Below the pieces are notes generated by a model. The model ran no database searches. It was given only the letters and a program-made list of their open reading frames with translations, and was not told the origin of the DNA. Source: Sphingobium cyanobacteriorum (GTDB taxonomy: Bacteria > Pseudomonadota > Alphaproteobacteria > Sphingomonadales > Sphingomonadaceae). Taken from it: 64,000 nt of DNA. The stretch lies in assembly GCF_030580935.1 (NCBI RefSeq), contig NZ_JAUQOM010000011.1, positions 30,453-94,452 of the forward strand. The letters run 5' to 3'. This document shows positions 1 to 7,590 of the stretch, piece by piece. The translations under genes were made by a program, and so were the position numbers. How positions within the stretch are numbered: position 1 is the first letter of the stretch; the number at the start of each line of letters is the position of its first letter.

Positions 1-171
1 AGCGTTGCATATGTTCCACTCGGTGTCACAATAACAACCGGGATCGGCCAGCGGCGCGCCCATCCATGCGGCTGGTGACGATCGCCGCCGGTTGCATCGC
101 CGCTGTCATATCGTCGCTACCGACCGGACCAGCGCTGCGTGAAACCCTGTCCGCTCATCCGGCCGGGATGC
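1..171. other. Left edge, no supported gene
   Basis: No gene can be supported here. On the minus strand an ATG at 63 opens a frame running off the left edge (21 codons, beginning MGAPLADPGCYCDTEW, with two Cys). It has no convincing ribosome binding site and is too short to judge. The stretch lies downstream of the esterase gene ending at 172, and I see no hairpin with a U-tract. Confidence 0.4.
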
Positions 172-885
172 TCATGGCTTGAGCGCGCCGGCCACCACCG
201 GCGCCAGTTTCCGGACGATCACGGTCACGCCCCTGTCATTGGGATGGATGCCGTCGGGCAGTTGCAACGCCCGCTGGCCGATCACCCCGTCCAGGATGAA
301 CGGGTAGAGCGTCGCATCATGGCGTTTCGCAAGGTCGGGATAGATGGGGTTGAACGCTGCCGCATAATCCGGCCCCATATTGGGCGACGCCAGCATCCCG
401 GTCAGCACCACCTTGATCCCCCGCCGCTGCGCCTCGATCAGGATCGCGCCCAGATTGGCGCGGGTTTCCCTGGGGCTGAGGCCACGCAGCATGTCGTTGC
501 CGCCCAGCCCCACCAGCATCAGGTCGGGCTTGCGCGGCAACCCGTCCAGCGTGAAGGCCAGCCGCGCCAGCCCCGCCGCGCTGGTATCGCCCGACACCCC
601 GGCATTGACGACCCGCGCCTTCACTCCGCGCGCGTTCAGCGCCTGTTCCAGCACCGGGGCCAGCCCCTTGTCCTGGTCCAGATTATAGCCGGCATAGAGG
701 CTGTCGCCGAACGCCACGACCAGCCTGGCGTCCGCCGCCGGCGCCACCATGTTCGCCACCTGCGCGGCGTCCGCCGGCGGGGGAGGGGGCGGCGTCTTGT
801 CCGAACAGCCGCTCGCCACATGGACAATCAGCGCCATCGCCCCATATTGCATCCATCTGCCCGCCAAGGAGCGCTCCTTCTTCAT
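172..885 (-). CDS. tesA: SGNH/GDSL-family lysophospholipase/arylesterase (TesA type), lipoprotein-like
   Basis: A 237-residue serine hydrolase of the SGNH family, expected to hydrolyse thioesters, esters or lysophospholipids in the periplasm. After a short basic N-terminus and hydrophobic segment comes a Cys (around ASGCSDK) that could be a lipidation site. Block I is VVAFGDSLYAGY (nucleophilic Ser in GDSL); block III appears as GLGGND; block V is DGIHPNDRG, supplying the catalytic Asp and His. The start at 885 gives MKKERS and the signal-like segment; an in-frame ATG at 897 is also possible. Its ATG overlaps the ATG of the divergent ABC ATPase gene within ATGCAT. The pairing with an ABC ATPase/permease matches the conserved tesA-ybbA-ybbP neighbourhood of proteobacteria. 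Confidence 0.9.
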   Translation of the reverse strand: MKKERSLAGRWMQYGAMALIVHVASGCSDKTPPPPPPADAAQVANMVAPAADARLVVAFGDSLYAGYNLDQDKGLAPVLEQALNARGVKARVVNAGVSGDTSAAGLARLAFTLDGLPRKPDLMLVGLGGNDMLRGLSPRETRANLGAILIEAQRRGIKVVLTGMLASPNMGPDYAAAFNPIYPDLAKRHDATLYPFILDGVIGQRALQLPDGIHPNDRGVTVIVRKLAPVVAGALKP

Positions 886-1585
886 GCATATGCCCATCGA
901 TCCTGCCACTATCGCGATCCGCGCGCAGAATGTCACCCTCTCGCTGGGCACGCGCGACGCGCCGGTGACGATCCTGAAGGGCGTGGACCTGTCCATCCTG
1001 CGCGGCGAAAGCGTCGCTCTGCTGGGGGCATCGGGATCGGGCAAAAGCTCGCTGATGGCGGTGCTCTCCGGCCTCGAACGCGCCAGCGGCGGCAGCGTGA
1101 ATGTGGGCGGCGTCGATTTCGGCGCATTGGGGGAGGATGACCTGGCCCGCGCCCGGCGCGGCCGCATCGGCATCGTGCTGCAAAGCTTCCATCTGCTCCC
1201 CACCATGACTGCCCAGGAAAATGTCGCCGTGCCGCTCGAACTGGCCGGCCATGCCGACGCCTTTGCGCAAGCGGCGGAGGAACTGCGCGCGGTCGGCCTT
1301 GGCCACCGGCTCGACCATTATCCCGCGCAACTGTCGGGCGGCGAGCAGCAGCGCGTCGCCATCGCCCGTGCGGTCGCGCCGCGCCCGACGCTGATCTTCG
1401 CCGACGAACCGACCGGCAATCTCGACGCCGCCACCGGCGCGTCGATCATGGACCTGTTGTTCGACCGCCAACGTGCGGCCGGGGCGACGTTGATGATCAT
1501 CACCCATGATCCGCTGCTCGCCGAACGCTGCGGCCGCATCATCGAAATGCGCGATGGGCAGATCGTCGCGGATCGCGCCGCATGA
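884..1585 (+). CDS. ybbA: ABC transporter ATP-binding protein (YbbA/LolD-like)
   Basis: A 233-residue ATPase of the LolD/MacB class. Walker A is GASGSGKSS (about residues 48-56), the signature is LSGGEQQR, Walker B is LIFADEPTGNLD, and the H-loop is in MIITHD. It should power the FtsX-type permease encoded directly downstream, which its stop overlaps as ATGA at 1582-1585. The start at 884 overlaps the divergent esterase start; an ATG at 890 is the alternative. A purine-rich AAGGAG at 865-870 is rather far from either. The substrate of YbbAP-type transporters is not settled; lipid or lipoprotein handling in the envelope is the usual inference, and the esterase neighbour fits that. Confidence 0.9.
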   Translation: MHMPIDPATIAIRAQNVTLSLGTRDAPVTILKGVDLSILRGESVALLGASGSGKSSLMAVLSGLERASGGSVNVGGVDFGALGEDDLARARRGRIGIVLQSFHLLPTMTAQENVAVPLELAGHADAFAQAAEELRAVGLGHRLDHYPAQLSGGEQQRVAIARAVAPRPTLIFADEPTGNLDAATGASIMDLLFDRQRAAGATLMIITHDPLLAERCGRIIEMRDGQIVADRAA

Positions 1586-4104
1586 ACGCGCTTGGCTGGC
1601 CGGCCGCCTGGCGCATCGCCCGCCGCGATTTGCATCTGGGCTTCCGGGGCCTCCGGCTGCTCTTCCTCTGCCTGTTCCTGGGCGTCGCCACGCTGGCGGC
1701 GATCGGCAGCCTGACATCGGCCATCACCCAGGAATTGCGCGACCGGGGCAGGGTCATACTGGGTGGCGATGTCGAAATCGCCATGACCCAGCGCGAAGCG
1801 GGCTTCGGCGACAAGCAGGCCTTTGGCCAGTTGGGCACGCTCAGCGAAACCATCCGCATGCGTGCCATGGCGCAACGCGACGGGCAGGGCAGGGGCGACG
1901 CCCCGCCGGCCGTCCTCACCGAACTCAAGGGCGTCGACACCGCCTATCCGCTCTATGGTGCGCTCACCCTGCGCGATGCCACCTACCGCCCGCTCGACGC
2001 CGACCATATCCTGATCGGCGAAGCGCTGGCCGAACGGCTCGCCGTGCGGCGCGGGGATCGGCTGCGCTATGGCCAGGCGGACTTCACCATCGTCGCCATC
2101 ATCGCCGAAGAACCCGACCGGCTGGGGGAGGGCTTCACCCTTGGCCCGGTGGCGATCGTCTCGCTGGACGGGCTGCGCCGCACCGGCCTGATCCAGCCCG
2201 GCAGCCTTTACACCAGCAAATATCGCATCCGCCTCAACCCCCGCCATGACGCCGCCAAGGTGGTGAAGGATTGGGAAAAGGCCCGCGCCGACGAAGGCTG
2301 GAGCTTCAAGGACCGGGATCGCGCCGCCCCCGGCGCCAACCGCTTCATCGAACGGATGGGGCAATTTCTCTCGCTGATCGGCCTTGCCGCGCTGGTGATC
2401 GCCGGCATCGGCGTCAGCAACGGCGTCGCCTCCTATCTCGCGGCCAAGCGCGGCGGCATCGCCACCTTGAAGGTGCTGGGCGCGACCTCGACCGACATCG
2501 CCCGCATCTACCGGATGCAGGTGGGGGCGGTCGCCCTGCTCGGCATCGGCGCGGGCCTGGTCGTCGGCGCGGCGCTGCCGCCGCTCGTCGTGGCGCTGGC
2601 GGGCGATGTGCTGCCGGTCAGCCCCGGTTTCCGCCTTTATCCCATGCCCCTGCTGGTCAGCGCCGCCTATGGCGCATTGATCGCCTTCCTCTTCACCTTC
2701 CCGCCGCTGGCCAAGGCCCGCACCCAGCCCGCCGCCGCCATTTTCCGTGGCGCGGTCGAAAGCCGCGCCCGGCTCGACCGCCGCAGCCTCGTCACGATGG
2801 CGATGGGCAGCCTGTTGCTCGTCGCGCTGGCGCTCGGCACCGCGCGCGAACCGCTGTTCTCCGCCGCCGTGCTGGGCGCGGTCGCCGCCGTGCTGCTCCT
2901 GCTGCTCGGTCTTGGCCTCGCCGTCAGCCGCCTCGCGCGCCGTCTGCCCCGGCCGCGCCGCCCCTTGCTGCGGCTCGCGCTCGCCAATCTCCACCGCCCC
3001 GGCGCGCAGACCGCCGCGCTGATCGTGGCGCTCGGCCTCGCGCTCACCCTGTTCGTCACCCTGGCCGGCATTGAAACCAGCCTGAATGCTGAAATCCGCA
3101 GCGTCGTCCCGAAAAAGGCCCCGGCGCAGATCGTGCTCGACATCCCCGCGCCCGACCAGGCCCGCTTCCGCGGGATCGTCGCGCAACAGGCGCCCGAAGC
3201 GCAGCTCAACATCGTCCCGGTCCTGCGTGGCACGATCACGGCCTTCGGCAAGCAGCGGGTCGCCGACCTCGACACGCTGCCCGAAGGCGCCTGGTTCCTG
3301 CGCGGCGAGCGCGGCGTCACCTACAGCGCCACCCTGCCCGAAGGCAGCGACCTGGTCGAAGGGCGATGGTGGCCCAAAGACTATCAGGGCCCGCCGCTCG
3401 TCTCGCTCGATGCGGAGGCGGCCAGGACGCTCAATATCGGTGTCGGCGACACGCTCACCGTTTCCATCCTCGGCCGTGAGATAGAGGCGCGCATCGCTTC
3501 GCTGCGCAAAGTCAATTGGGACACGATGGGTTTCAACTATATCCTGGTTTTCTCGCCCGCCACGCTGCAATCTGCGCCGCATAGCGTGGCCGCGACCATC
3601 ACCATGGACCCGCGCCACGACACGGCCATGACCCGCGCGCTGCTCAGCGCCTTTCCCGGCGTGTCGGTGATCGCGGTGGGGGACGTAATCGATCAGGTCG
3701 GCACGATCCTCACGCAAATGTCGCGCGCCATCCTCGTCGCCGCGTCGGTCGCGATCCTCGCCGGCATCGCCGTGCTGGTCGGCGCGATCGCCGCCTCGCG
3801 TCAGGCGCGCAGCTATGACAGCGTGATATTGAAGACGCTGGGCGCGACCCGCGCGCAACTGCTGGGCGGTCAGGCGCTGGAATATGGGCTGCTCGCCGCG
3901 ATCCTGGCGCTGGTGGCGCTGGGATTGGGCAGCGTGGCGGCGTGGTTCGTCATCGTCCAGGTGTTCGACTTCGGCTGGGCGCCCGACTGGCCGGTGGTGC
4001 TGGCGACGCTGGCGGGCGGGGCGTTGCTGACGCTCGGCATCGGGCTTGCCGGATCGCTGCCTTTGCTATCCGTCCGTCCGGCCCGCGCCCTGCGGCAGGT
4101 CTGA
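1582..4104 (+). CDS. ybbP: ABC transporter permease, FtsX-like (YbbP family)
   Basis: An 840-residue inner-membrane protein. It has an N-terminal membrane segment (about residues 22-45), a periplasmic MacB-PCD-like region, and a first FtsX domain with three helices (from about residue 250: ALVIAGIGVSNGVASYL). A middle hydrophobic pair separates this from a second periplasmic part and a C-terminal FtsX domain (AILVAASVAILAGIAVLVGA onward). This double arrangement and length match the YbbP family rather than LolC/E. It is translationally coupled to the ATPase gene by an ATGA overlap, so the two form one exporter or lipid-extracting unit. Substrate is unknown. Confidence 0.9.
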   Translation: MNALGWPAAWRIARRDLHLGFRGLRLLFLCLFLGVATLAAIGSLTSAITQELRDRGRVILGGDVEIAMTQREAGFGDKQAFGQLGTLSETIRMRAMAQRDGQGRGDAPPAVLTELKGVDTAYPLYGALTLRDATYRPLDADHILIGEALAERLAVRRGDRLRYGQADFTIVAIIAEEPDRLGEGFTLGPVAIVSLDGLRRTGLIQPGSLYTSKYRIRLNPRHDAAKVVKDWEKARADEGWSFKDRDRAAPGANRFIERMGQFLSLIGLAALVIAGIGVSNGVASYLAAKRGGIATLKVLGATSTDIARIYRMQVGAVALLGIGAGLVVGAALPPLVVALAGDVLPVSPGFRLYPMPLLVSAAYGALIAFLFTFPPLAKARTQPAAAIFRGAVESRARLDRRSLVTMAMGSLLLVALALGTAREPLFSAAVLGAVAAVLLLLLGLGLAVSRLARRLPRPRRPLLRLALANLHRPGAQTAALIVALGLALTLFVTLAGIETSLNAEIRSVVPKKAPAQIVLDIPAPDQARFRGIVAQQAPEAQLNIVPVLRGTITAFGKQRVADLDTLPEGAWFLRGERGVTYSATLPEGSDLVEGRWWPKDYQGPPLVSLDAEAARTLNIGVGDTLTVSILGREIEARIASLRKVNWDTMGFNYILVFSPATLQSAPHSVAATITMDPRHDTAMTRALLSAFPGVSVIAVGDVIDQVGTILTQMSRAILVAASVAILAGIAVLVGAIAASRQARSYDSVILKTLGATRAQLLGGQALEYGLLAAILALVALGLGSVAAWFVIVQVFDFGWAPDWPVVLATLAGGALLTLGIGLAGSLPLLSVRPARALRQV

Positions 4105-4183
4105 CGGCCCGCCGCGCGGCAAACGGCGCATCGTGCCGCGCATCAGGGATTATTCTGCGGTCCTGTCCAATGGAAAGGCCGTC

Positions 4184-4900
4184 ATGACCAACGCAACATT
4201 GATCCGCAGTTTCATCGATCTGCGCGCCTGGGCTGCCGGCGCGCCTGTCACGGTCGGGGAGGGCGACCCTTTCCTGGCTGCCCGCGCGCAGTGTCCGCTC
4301 GCCAATGGCCCGATCAGCGTCGGGCTGATCACCCTGGCGCAAGGCGCAGGCATGGTCGCCGCGATGCCCGCCGATGAATTCATCATCGTCGAATCCGGCG
4401 CCGTCCGCATCGCCGGCGGCGCGATCGACCTGACCCTTGGCGAAGGCGACAGCCTCGTCCTGCGCGCCGGCGCGGCCTTTGCATGGTCGGCTGACACCGA
4501 CACCCGCCTGTTGTTCATGCGCCGCACCGGCGGCCCGGCCGGCGATGGCGCGATCATCCCCGTCGACGCCAACGCGCCGCTGGCTCCATCAGGCGCCCCG
4601 CTCGCGGAATTGCTGGTGGGGCCGACGCCCGAATGTCGCAACCATTCGGACTGGAAATCGGAAGACGGCGAATTCATGGCCGGCACCTGGGATTCGACAC
4701 CCTATTATCGCCGCGCCATGCGCTATGGCCATTTCGAACTGATGTATCTGCTCGACGGCAGCGTCACCTTCGTCGATGAAGCCGGCGCGGAAGGCATGTT
4801 CAACCGGGGCGACATCTTTCTGGTGGAACAGGGGGCCAGTTGCAGTTGGGACAGCCAGGTCCATGTGAAGAAGGTCTATTGCATCTACCGTCCCGCCTGA
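4184..4900 (+). CDS. Cupin-domain protein (bicupin, DUF861-like C-terminal domain)
   Basis: A 238-residue protein with two cupin-like halves. The C-terminal half carries the conserved spacing of the cupin_3/DUF861 (EutQ-like) family: a Tyr/His/Glu strand (YGHFELMYLLDGSVTFVD), GD turn (FNRGDIFLVEQG) and a closing VKKVYCIYRP. The N-terminal half is weaker (EFIIVESGAVRI, LGEGDSLVLRAG). The start at 4184 is chosen because GGAAAGG-like purines sit at 4172-4178 and upstream codons do not resemble the family. No catalytic role can be assigned; such proteins are often small-molecule binding or isomerising. It lies 79 bases after the permease gene and converges with copD. Confidence 0.75.
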   Translation: MTNATLIRSFIDLRAWAAGAPVTVGEGDPFLAARAQCPLANGPISVGLITLAQGAGMVAAMPADEFIIVESGAVRIAGGAIDLTLGEGDSLVLRAGAAFAWSADTDTRLLFMRRTGGPAGDGAIIPVDANAPLAPSGAPLAELLVGPTPECRNHSDWKSEDGEFMAGTWDSTPYYRRAMRYGHFELMYLLDGSVTFVDEAGAEGMFNRGDIFLVEQGASCSWDSQVHVKKVYCIYRPA

Positions 4901-4910
4901 CCGACGGGTA

Positions 4911-5774
4911 TCAGCCCATGGGATCGAGCGTCCCCAGCCACGCGACCAGGGCGATGATGGCGATGGCGGCGCTCGTTTCCACCAGCAGCGACAGCCGCAG
5001 ATGCGCGATCGCGCGCTGCGGCATCGCGCTCTCCAGTGCCGGCGTCAAGCGCCAGCGATTGAGCGCCGCCAGCCCCAGCATCAGGCCGAACAGCATCAGC
5101 TTGGCGCCCAGCAGCCAGCCATAGCGGCTGGCTGCCAGATCCGGCATCTGGGCCAGTCCCACGATCATCACGCCATTGATGATCCCGCTGACCATCAATG
5201 TGGCAACGATCAGCGTTCCCATCAGGGCGAAACGCGACAGCATGGTGGCGACGCGGCGCATCTCGGCCGTGGCCGGTCGCAGCGCCAGCACGGCATGCAG
5301 CAATACCGCCAGCGCGCCGATCCAGCCCGCCGCCGCCCAGATATGGGCGACATCGGCGGCACGGTGGATCGTTCCGGCCATATCCTCGGTCGCGCCCGCA
5401 TGGCCGGTCCAGGCCAGCGTTGCGGCGGCCACGGCCGCAGGGATCAGGACCAGTTTGGGACGGCCGGCGGATGCGCATGACAGCGCCAGCAACAGCGCCC
5501 CGCCACGCACCGCCAGCACCGGGCCGATCGGCGTCATGGTCAGCAATATCTGCGCGCTGGCCCAGTCGGGGGGGATGATCGGCGTGCCGGTCATCGCGGC
5601 GACACTTGCCAGCAGCCATAGCGCGGACAGCGCCATGCCGCCGATCGCCAGCGCCACCAGTACGCCCCGCCGACCTGCCATGCCCATGACCCACCAGAAC
5701 AGCGGCAGGCCCATGAGCAGGGCAAGGTCGATCATCAACGCCAGTCGCGCGCCGATCAAAACCCCCTCGGTCAT
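4911..5774 (-). CDS. copD: Copper homeostasis membrane protein CopD
   Basis: A 287-residue, mostly hydrophobic protein with about eight membrane segments, typical of CopD. It is thought to move copper across the inner membrane together with periplasmic CopC. Conserved His and Met positions are scattered through the helices (for example around TGHAG and HRAADVAHIWAAAGW). The gene starts four bases after the copC stop, so the two are co-transcribed as copC-copD on the minus strand, divergent from the sensor/sigma/copAB genes. Homologues and neighbours make the call firm; direction of copper movement is not shown by the sequence. Confidence 0.92.
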   Translation of the reverse strand: MTEGVLIGARLALMIDLALLMGLPLFWWVMGMAGRRGVLVALAIGGMALSALWLLASVAAMTGTPIIPPDWASAQILLTMTPIGPVLAVRGGALLLALSCASAGRPKLVLIPAAVAAATLAWTGHAGATEDMAGTIHRAADVAHIWAAAGWIGALAVLLHAVLALRPATAEMRRVATMLSRFALMGTLIVATLMVSGIINGVMIVGLAQMPDLAASRYGWLLGAKLMLFGLMLGLAALNRWRLTPALESAMPQRAIAHLRLSLLVETSAAIAIIALVAWLGTLDPMG

Positions 5775-5778
5775 CGGT

Positions 5779-6150
5779 TTACTTGACCTTGAAGCTGTAA
5801 CCGCCTTCCATCTTGTGCTGGTCGGCGCCGACGATATGCCATTTCAGGTCATAGCTGCCGGCGGGCAGGGCGCGGGGGAAGGTCAGGGTCATGGTCTTGC
5901 CTTCCACGGCGGTCTTGAATCCCTTGATCGGCATGGGGTCATGATTGGCCATGCCCGGCATTCCGGTCATCACCAGTTCCGCGCCGCTCAGCGGGGCCAG
6001 GAAGGTTTCGGAAAAGGTCAGCGTCAGCCTGGTCGGCTTGGCGACGGTCGCATTGGCGGCGGGGGTGGACGACAGCAGCTTGCTGTGCGCGCTCGCCACG
6101 CCCGGCAGTGTCAGGGCAAACGCAGCGGCGGTCAGGAACAGGCGGGTCAT
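5779..6150 (-). CDS. copC: Periplasmic copper-binding protein CopC
   Basis: A 123-residue periplasmic protein with a signal peptide ending VASA, giving a mature N-terminal His (HSKLLSSTPA), the usual first ligand of the CopC Cu(II) site. A Met-rich loop (VMTGMPGMANHDPMP, about residues 60-74) resembles the Cu(I) site, and a C-terminal WHIVGADQHKMEGG adds His residues. Length and the beta-sandwich pattern ending YSFKVK match CopC. The start at 6150 is the only Met giving a proper signal peptide. It is the first gene of copCD. Confidence 0.95.
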   Translation of the reverse strand: MTRLFLTAAAFALTLPGVASAHSKLLSSTPAANATVAKPTRLTLTFSETFLAPLSGAELVMTGMPGMANHDPMPIKGFKTAVEGKTMTLTFPRALPAGSYDLKWHIVGADQHKMEGGYSFKVK

Positions 6151-6300
6151 GTCAGCATCTCCAACAGGGGGGGTGTTAAGGGACATTACGCATGGACTTG
6201 CCGGACCCCTCGCGCCATGCGCATGATTTTTCCGTCTCAGTTGATGAGGGATGGGCGCTTGCATCGCGTATGATCCTGCAAGAGGACGGAGTATGATGGC

Positions 6301-6561
6301 ATGAATGATCTGGACCAGATGCTGGGCGCGGTGCGGGCGATGCCTGCCGACGCGCGGCTTGCGGACATGGAGGATGCCGTCATGATGGGGGTTGCCAAGC
6401 GCCGGGACCAGATGACCGCGCGGCGCAGCCTGATGCTGGCGGGAATCATGGCGATCGGCATCGGCTGGATGGGCAGCATCGTGCCGGCCACGCCGGCGCA
6501 GGCCTCTCCCTTGCCCATCGGCATGTCGGACTATGCCCCCTCCCGCCTGCTTGGCCAATGA
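6301..6561 (+). CDS. Small membrane protein, candidate CnrY-like anti-sigma factor
   Basis: An 86-residue protein with a roughly 40-residue acidic and basic N-terminal part, one membrane segment (LMLAGIMAIGIGWMGSIV) and a short periplasmic tail. Size, topology and position match CnrY, the anti-sigma factor of the CnrYXH signalling system: it is followed by a CnrX-like sensor and a CnrH-like ECF sigma factor. Sequence similarity to CnrY cannot be judged by eye, since the family is very divergent, so the role is inferred from context. A ribosome-binding AGGACGGAG precedes the start. A decamer CGCGTATGAT at 6265-6274 recurs just upstream of copA. Confidence 0.7.
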   Translation: MNDLDQMLGAVRAMPADARLADMEDAVMMGVAKRRDQMTARRSLMLAGIMAIGIGWMGSIVPATPAQASPLPIGMSDYAPSRLLGQ

Positions 6562-6568
6562 GCGCCTT

Positions 6569-7006
6569 ATGACCGTGCGTCGCTATCTTCTCGTCGCGCT
6601 GGTCGCTTTCGCCGCATCGCTGGCGGCGGTGCTGGTCGCGCGGGTCTGGATCGCCCCTGAACCACAGGTGGAAAGCGAAGTCCACGCCCTGCTGCATCAG
6701 CGCCTGACCCTCGACGCGGTGCAGGAACAGCGGATTCATGCGCTGGAGGCGGCTTTCGCCACCCGCCGCGCCGCGCTGGAGGCGGCGATGCGCGCCGACA
6801 ATCAACGGCTGGCCGCTGCGATCGCCGCCGAACATGGCTATGGTCCCAAGGTCGCGCAAGCGGTTGACCGATCGCATCATGTCATGGGTCAACTGCAAAA
6901 GGACACGCTCCAGCATATCTTCGCGATGCGCGCCGTGCTGCGGCCTGACCAGGCGGCCCAGTTCGACGCCGCCGTCGTCAGGGCACTGACCCAGCCGGCC
7001 CGGTGA
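6569..7006 (+). CDS. Periplasmic heavy-metal sensor (CnrX-like)
   Basis: A 145-residue protein with one N-terminal membrane anchor (residues 6-28) and a helical periplasmic domain. It shows HALLH (His39, His43), Glu60 and HIFAM (His116, Met120). In CnrX of Cupriavidus metallidurans the metal ligands are His42, His46, Glu63, His119 and Met123, so all five are kept at a constant offset of three. It should bind a divalent metal and release the sigma factor from the neighbouring anti-sigma protein. The start at 6569 lies seven bases after the previous stop; its TGA overlaps the GTG start of the sigma gene as GTGA. Whether it senses copper or nickel/cobalt is open. Confidence 0.85.
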   Translation: MTVRRYLLVALVAFAASLAAVLVARVWIAPEPQVESEVHALLHQRLTLDAVQEQRIHALEAAFATRRAALEAAMRADNQRLAAAIAAEHGYGPKVAQAVDRSHHVMGQLQKDTLQHIFAMRAVLRPDQAAQFDAAVVRALTQPAR

Positions 7007-7566
7007 GCGCGGCCGACTTCGAACCGGACGACCGGCAACTGGCGGCCCGCGCGCTGGCGGGGCAGCAAACGGCTTATGGCGCGCTGATGGCGCGCCATCG
7101 CGACGCTGTCTATCGTCTGGCCCGCGGTCATGTCGGCGATGGCGACGAAGCGCTCGACATCACGCAGGAAACATTCGTCGCCGCCTTCGCCGCGCTCGCC
7201 CGCTATGATGGCGCCCGGCCGTTTCGCGTCTGGATCGCCCGTATCGCGCTCAACAAATGCCGCGACTGGGCGCGTCGCCGCACCGTCCGTCGCTTCTTCG
7301 CCTTCGCCCGGCCGATCGACGACGCGCGCGACATTGCCGCGCCCGACGCCACGCCGGAGGAAGCCGCCCATTCGCGGCGTGAACTCGCCCGCATCAACGC
7401 CGCGATCGCCAGCCTGCCTGTAAACCTCAAGGACGCCCTCCTCCTGCGCACGATCGAACAGATGAGCCAGGCGGAAGCCGCGCAGGTGCTGGGCGTCACC
7501 GAAAAAGCGGTCGAAACCCGGCTCTATCGCGCCCGCGCGAAACTGGCGGAAATTTTGAGGGGTTGA
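7003..7566 (+). CDS. ECF RNA polymerase sigma factor (CnrH-like)
   Basis: A 187-residue sigma-70 family ECF factor. Region 2 includes YRLARGHVGDGDEALDITQETFVAAF, and region 4 has the helix-turn-helix MSQAEAAQVLGVTEKAVETR followed by LYRARAKLAE. There is no extra C-terminal sensory domain. Translation starts at GTG 7003, which overlaps the sensor gene stop. It is expected to direct transcription of this locus when released by the adjacent anti-sigma/sensor pair. The stop is 24 bases before copA. Confidence 0.92.
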   Translation: MSAADFEPDDRQLAARALAGQQTAYGALMARHRDAVYRLARGHVGDGDEALDITQETFVAAFAALARYDGARPFRVWIARIALNKCRDWARRRTVRRFFAFARPIDDARDIAAPDATPEEAAHSRRELARINAAIASLPVNLKDALLLRTIEQMSQAEAAQVLGVTEKAVETRLYRARAKLAEILRG

Positions 7567-7575
7567 ACGCCCCGC

Positions 7576-7585
7576 CGCGTATGAT
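7576..7585 (+). promoter_or_regulatory. Candidate ECF -10 region before copA
   Basis: The decamer CGCGTATGAT lies here and also at 6265-6274 in front of the anti-sigma gene. A TTGAAC-type sequence at 7563-7568 could be a -35. If this is a -10, the transcript would begin at or very near the copA ATG (7591), giving a leaderless or near-leaderless mRNA. This is inference from a shared motif only. Confidence 0.35.
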
Positions 7586-7590
7586 GGGGC

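Noticed and set aside
1..63. Minus-strand partial ORF MGAPLADPGCYCDTEW running off the left edge
   Set aside because: Only 21 codons visible and no ribosome binding site, so it cannot be told from chance.
1318..3858. Very long open frame on the minus strand (846 codons) opposite the FtsX-type permease
   Set aside because: It is His/Arg/Gly/Asp-rich with no domain and mirrors the codon pattern of the permease gene; typical antisense shadow in GC-rich DNA.
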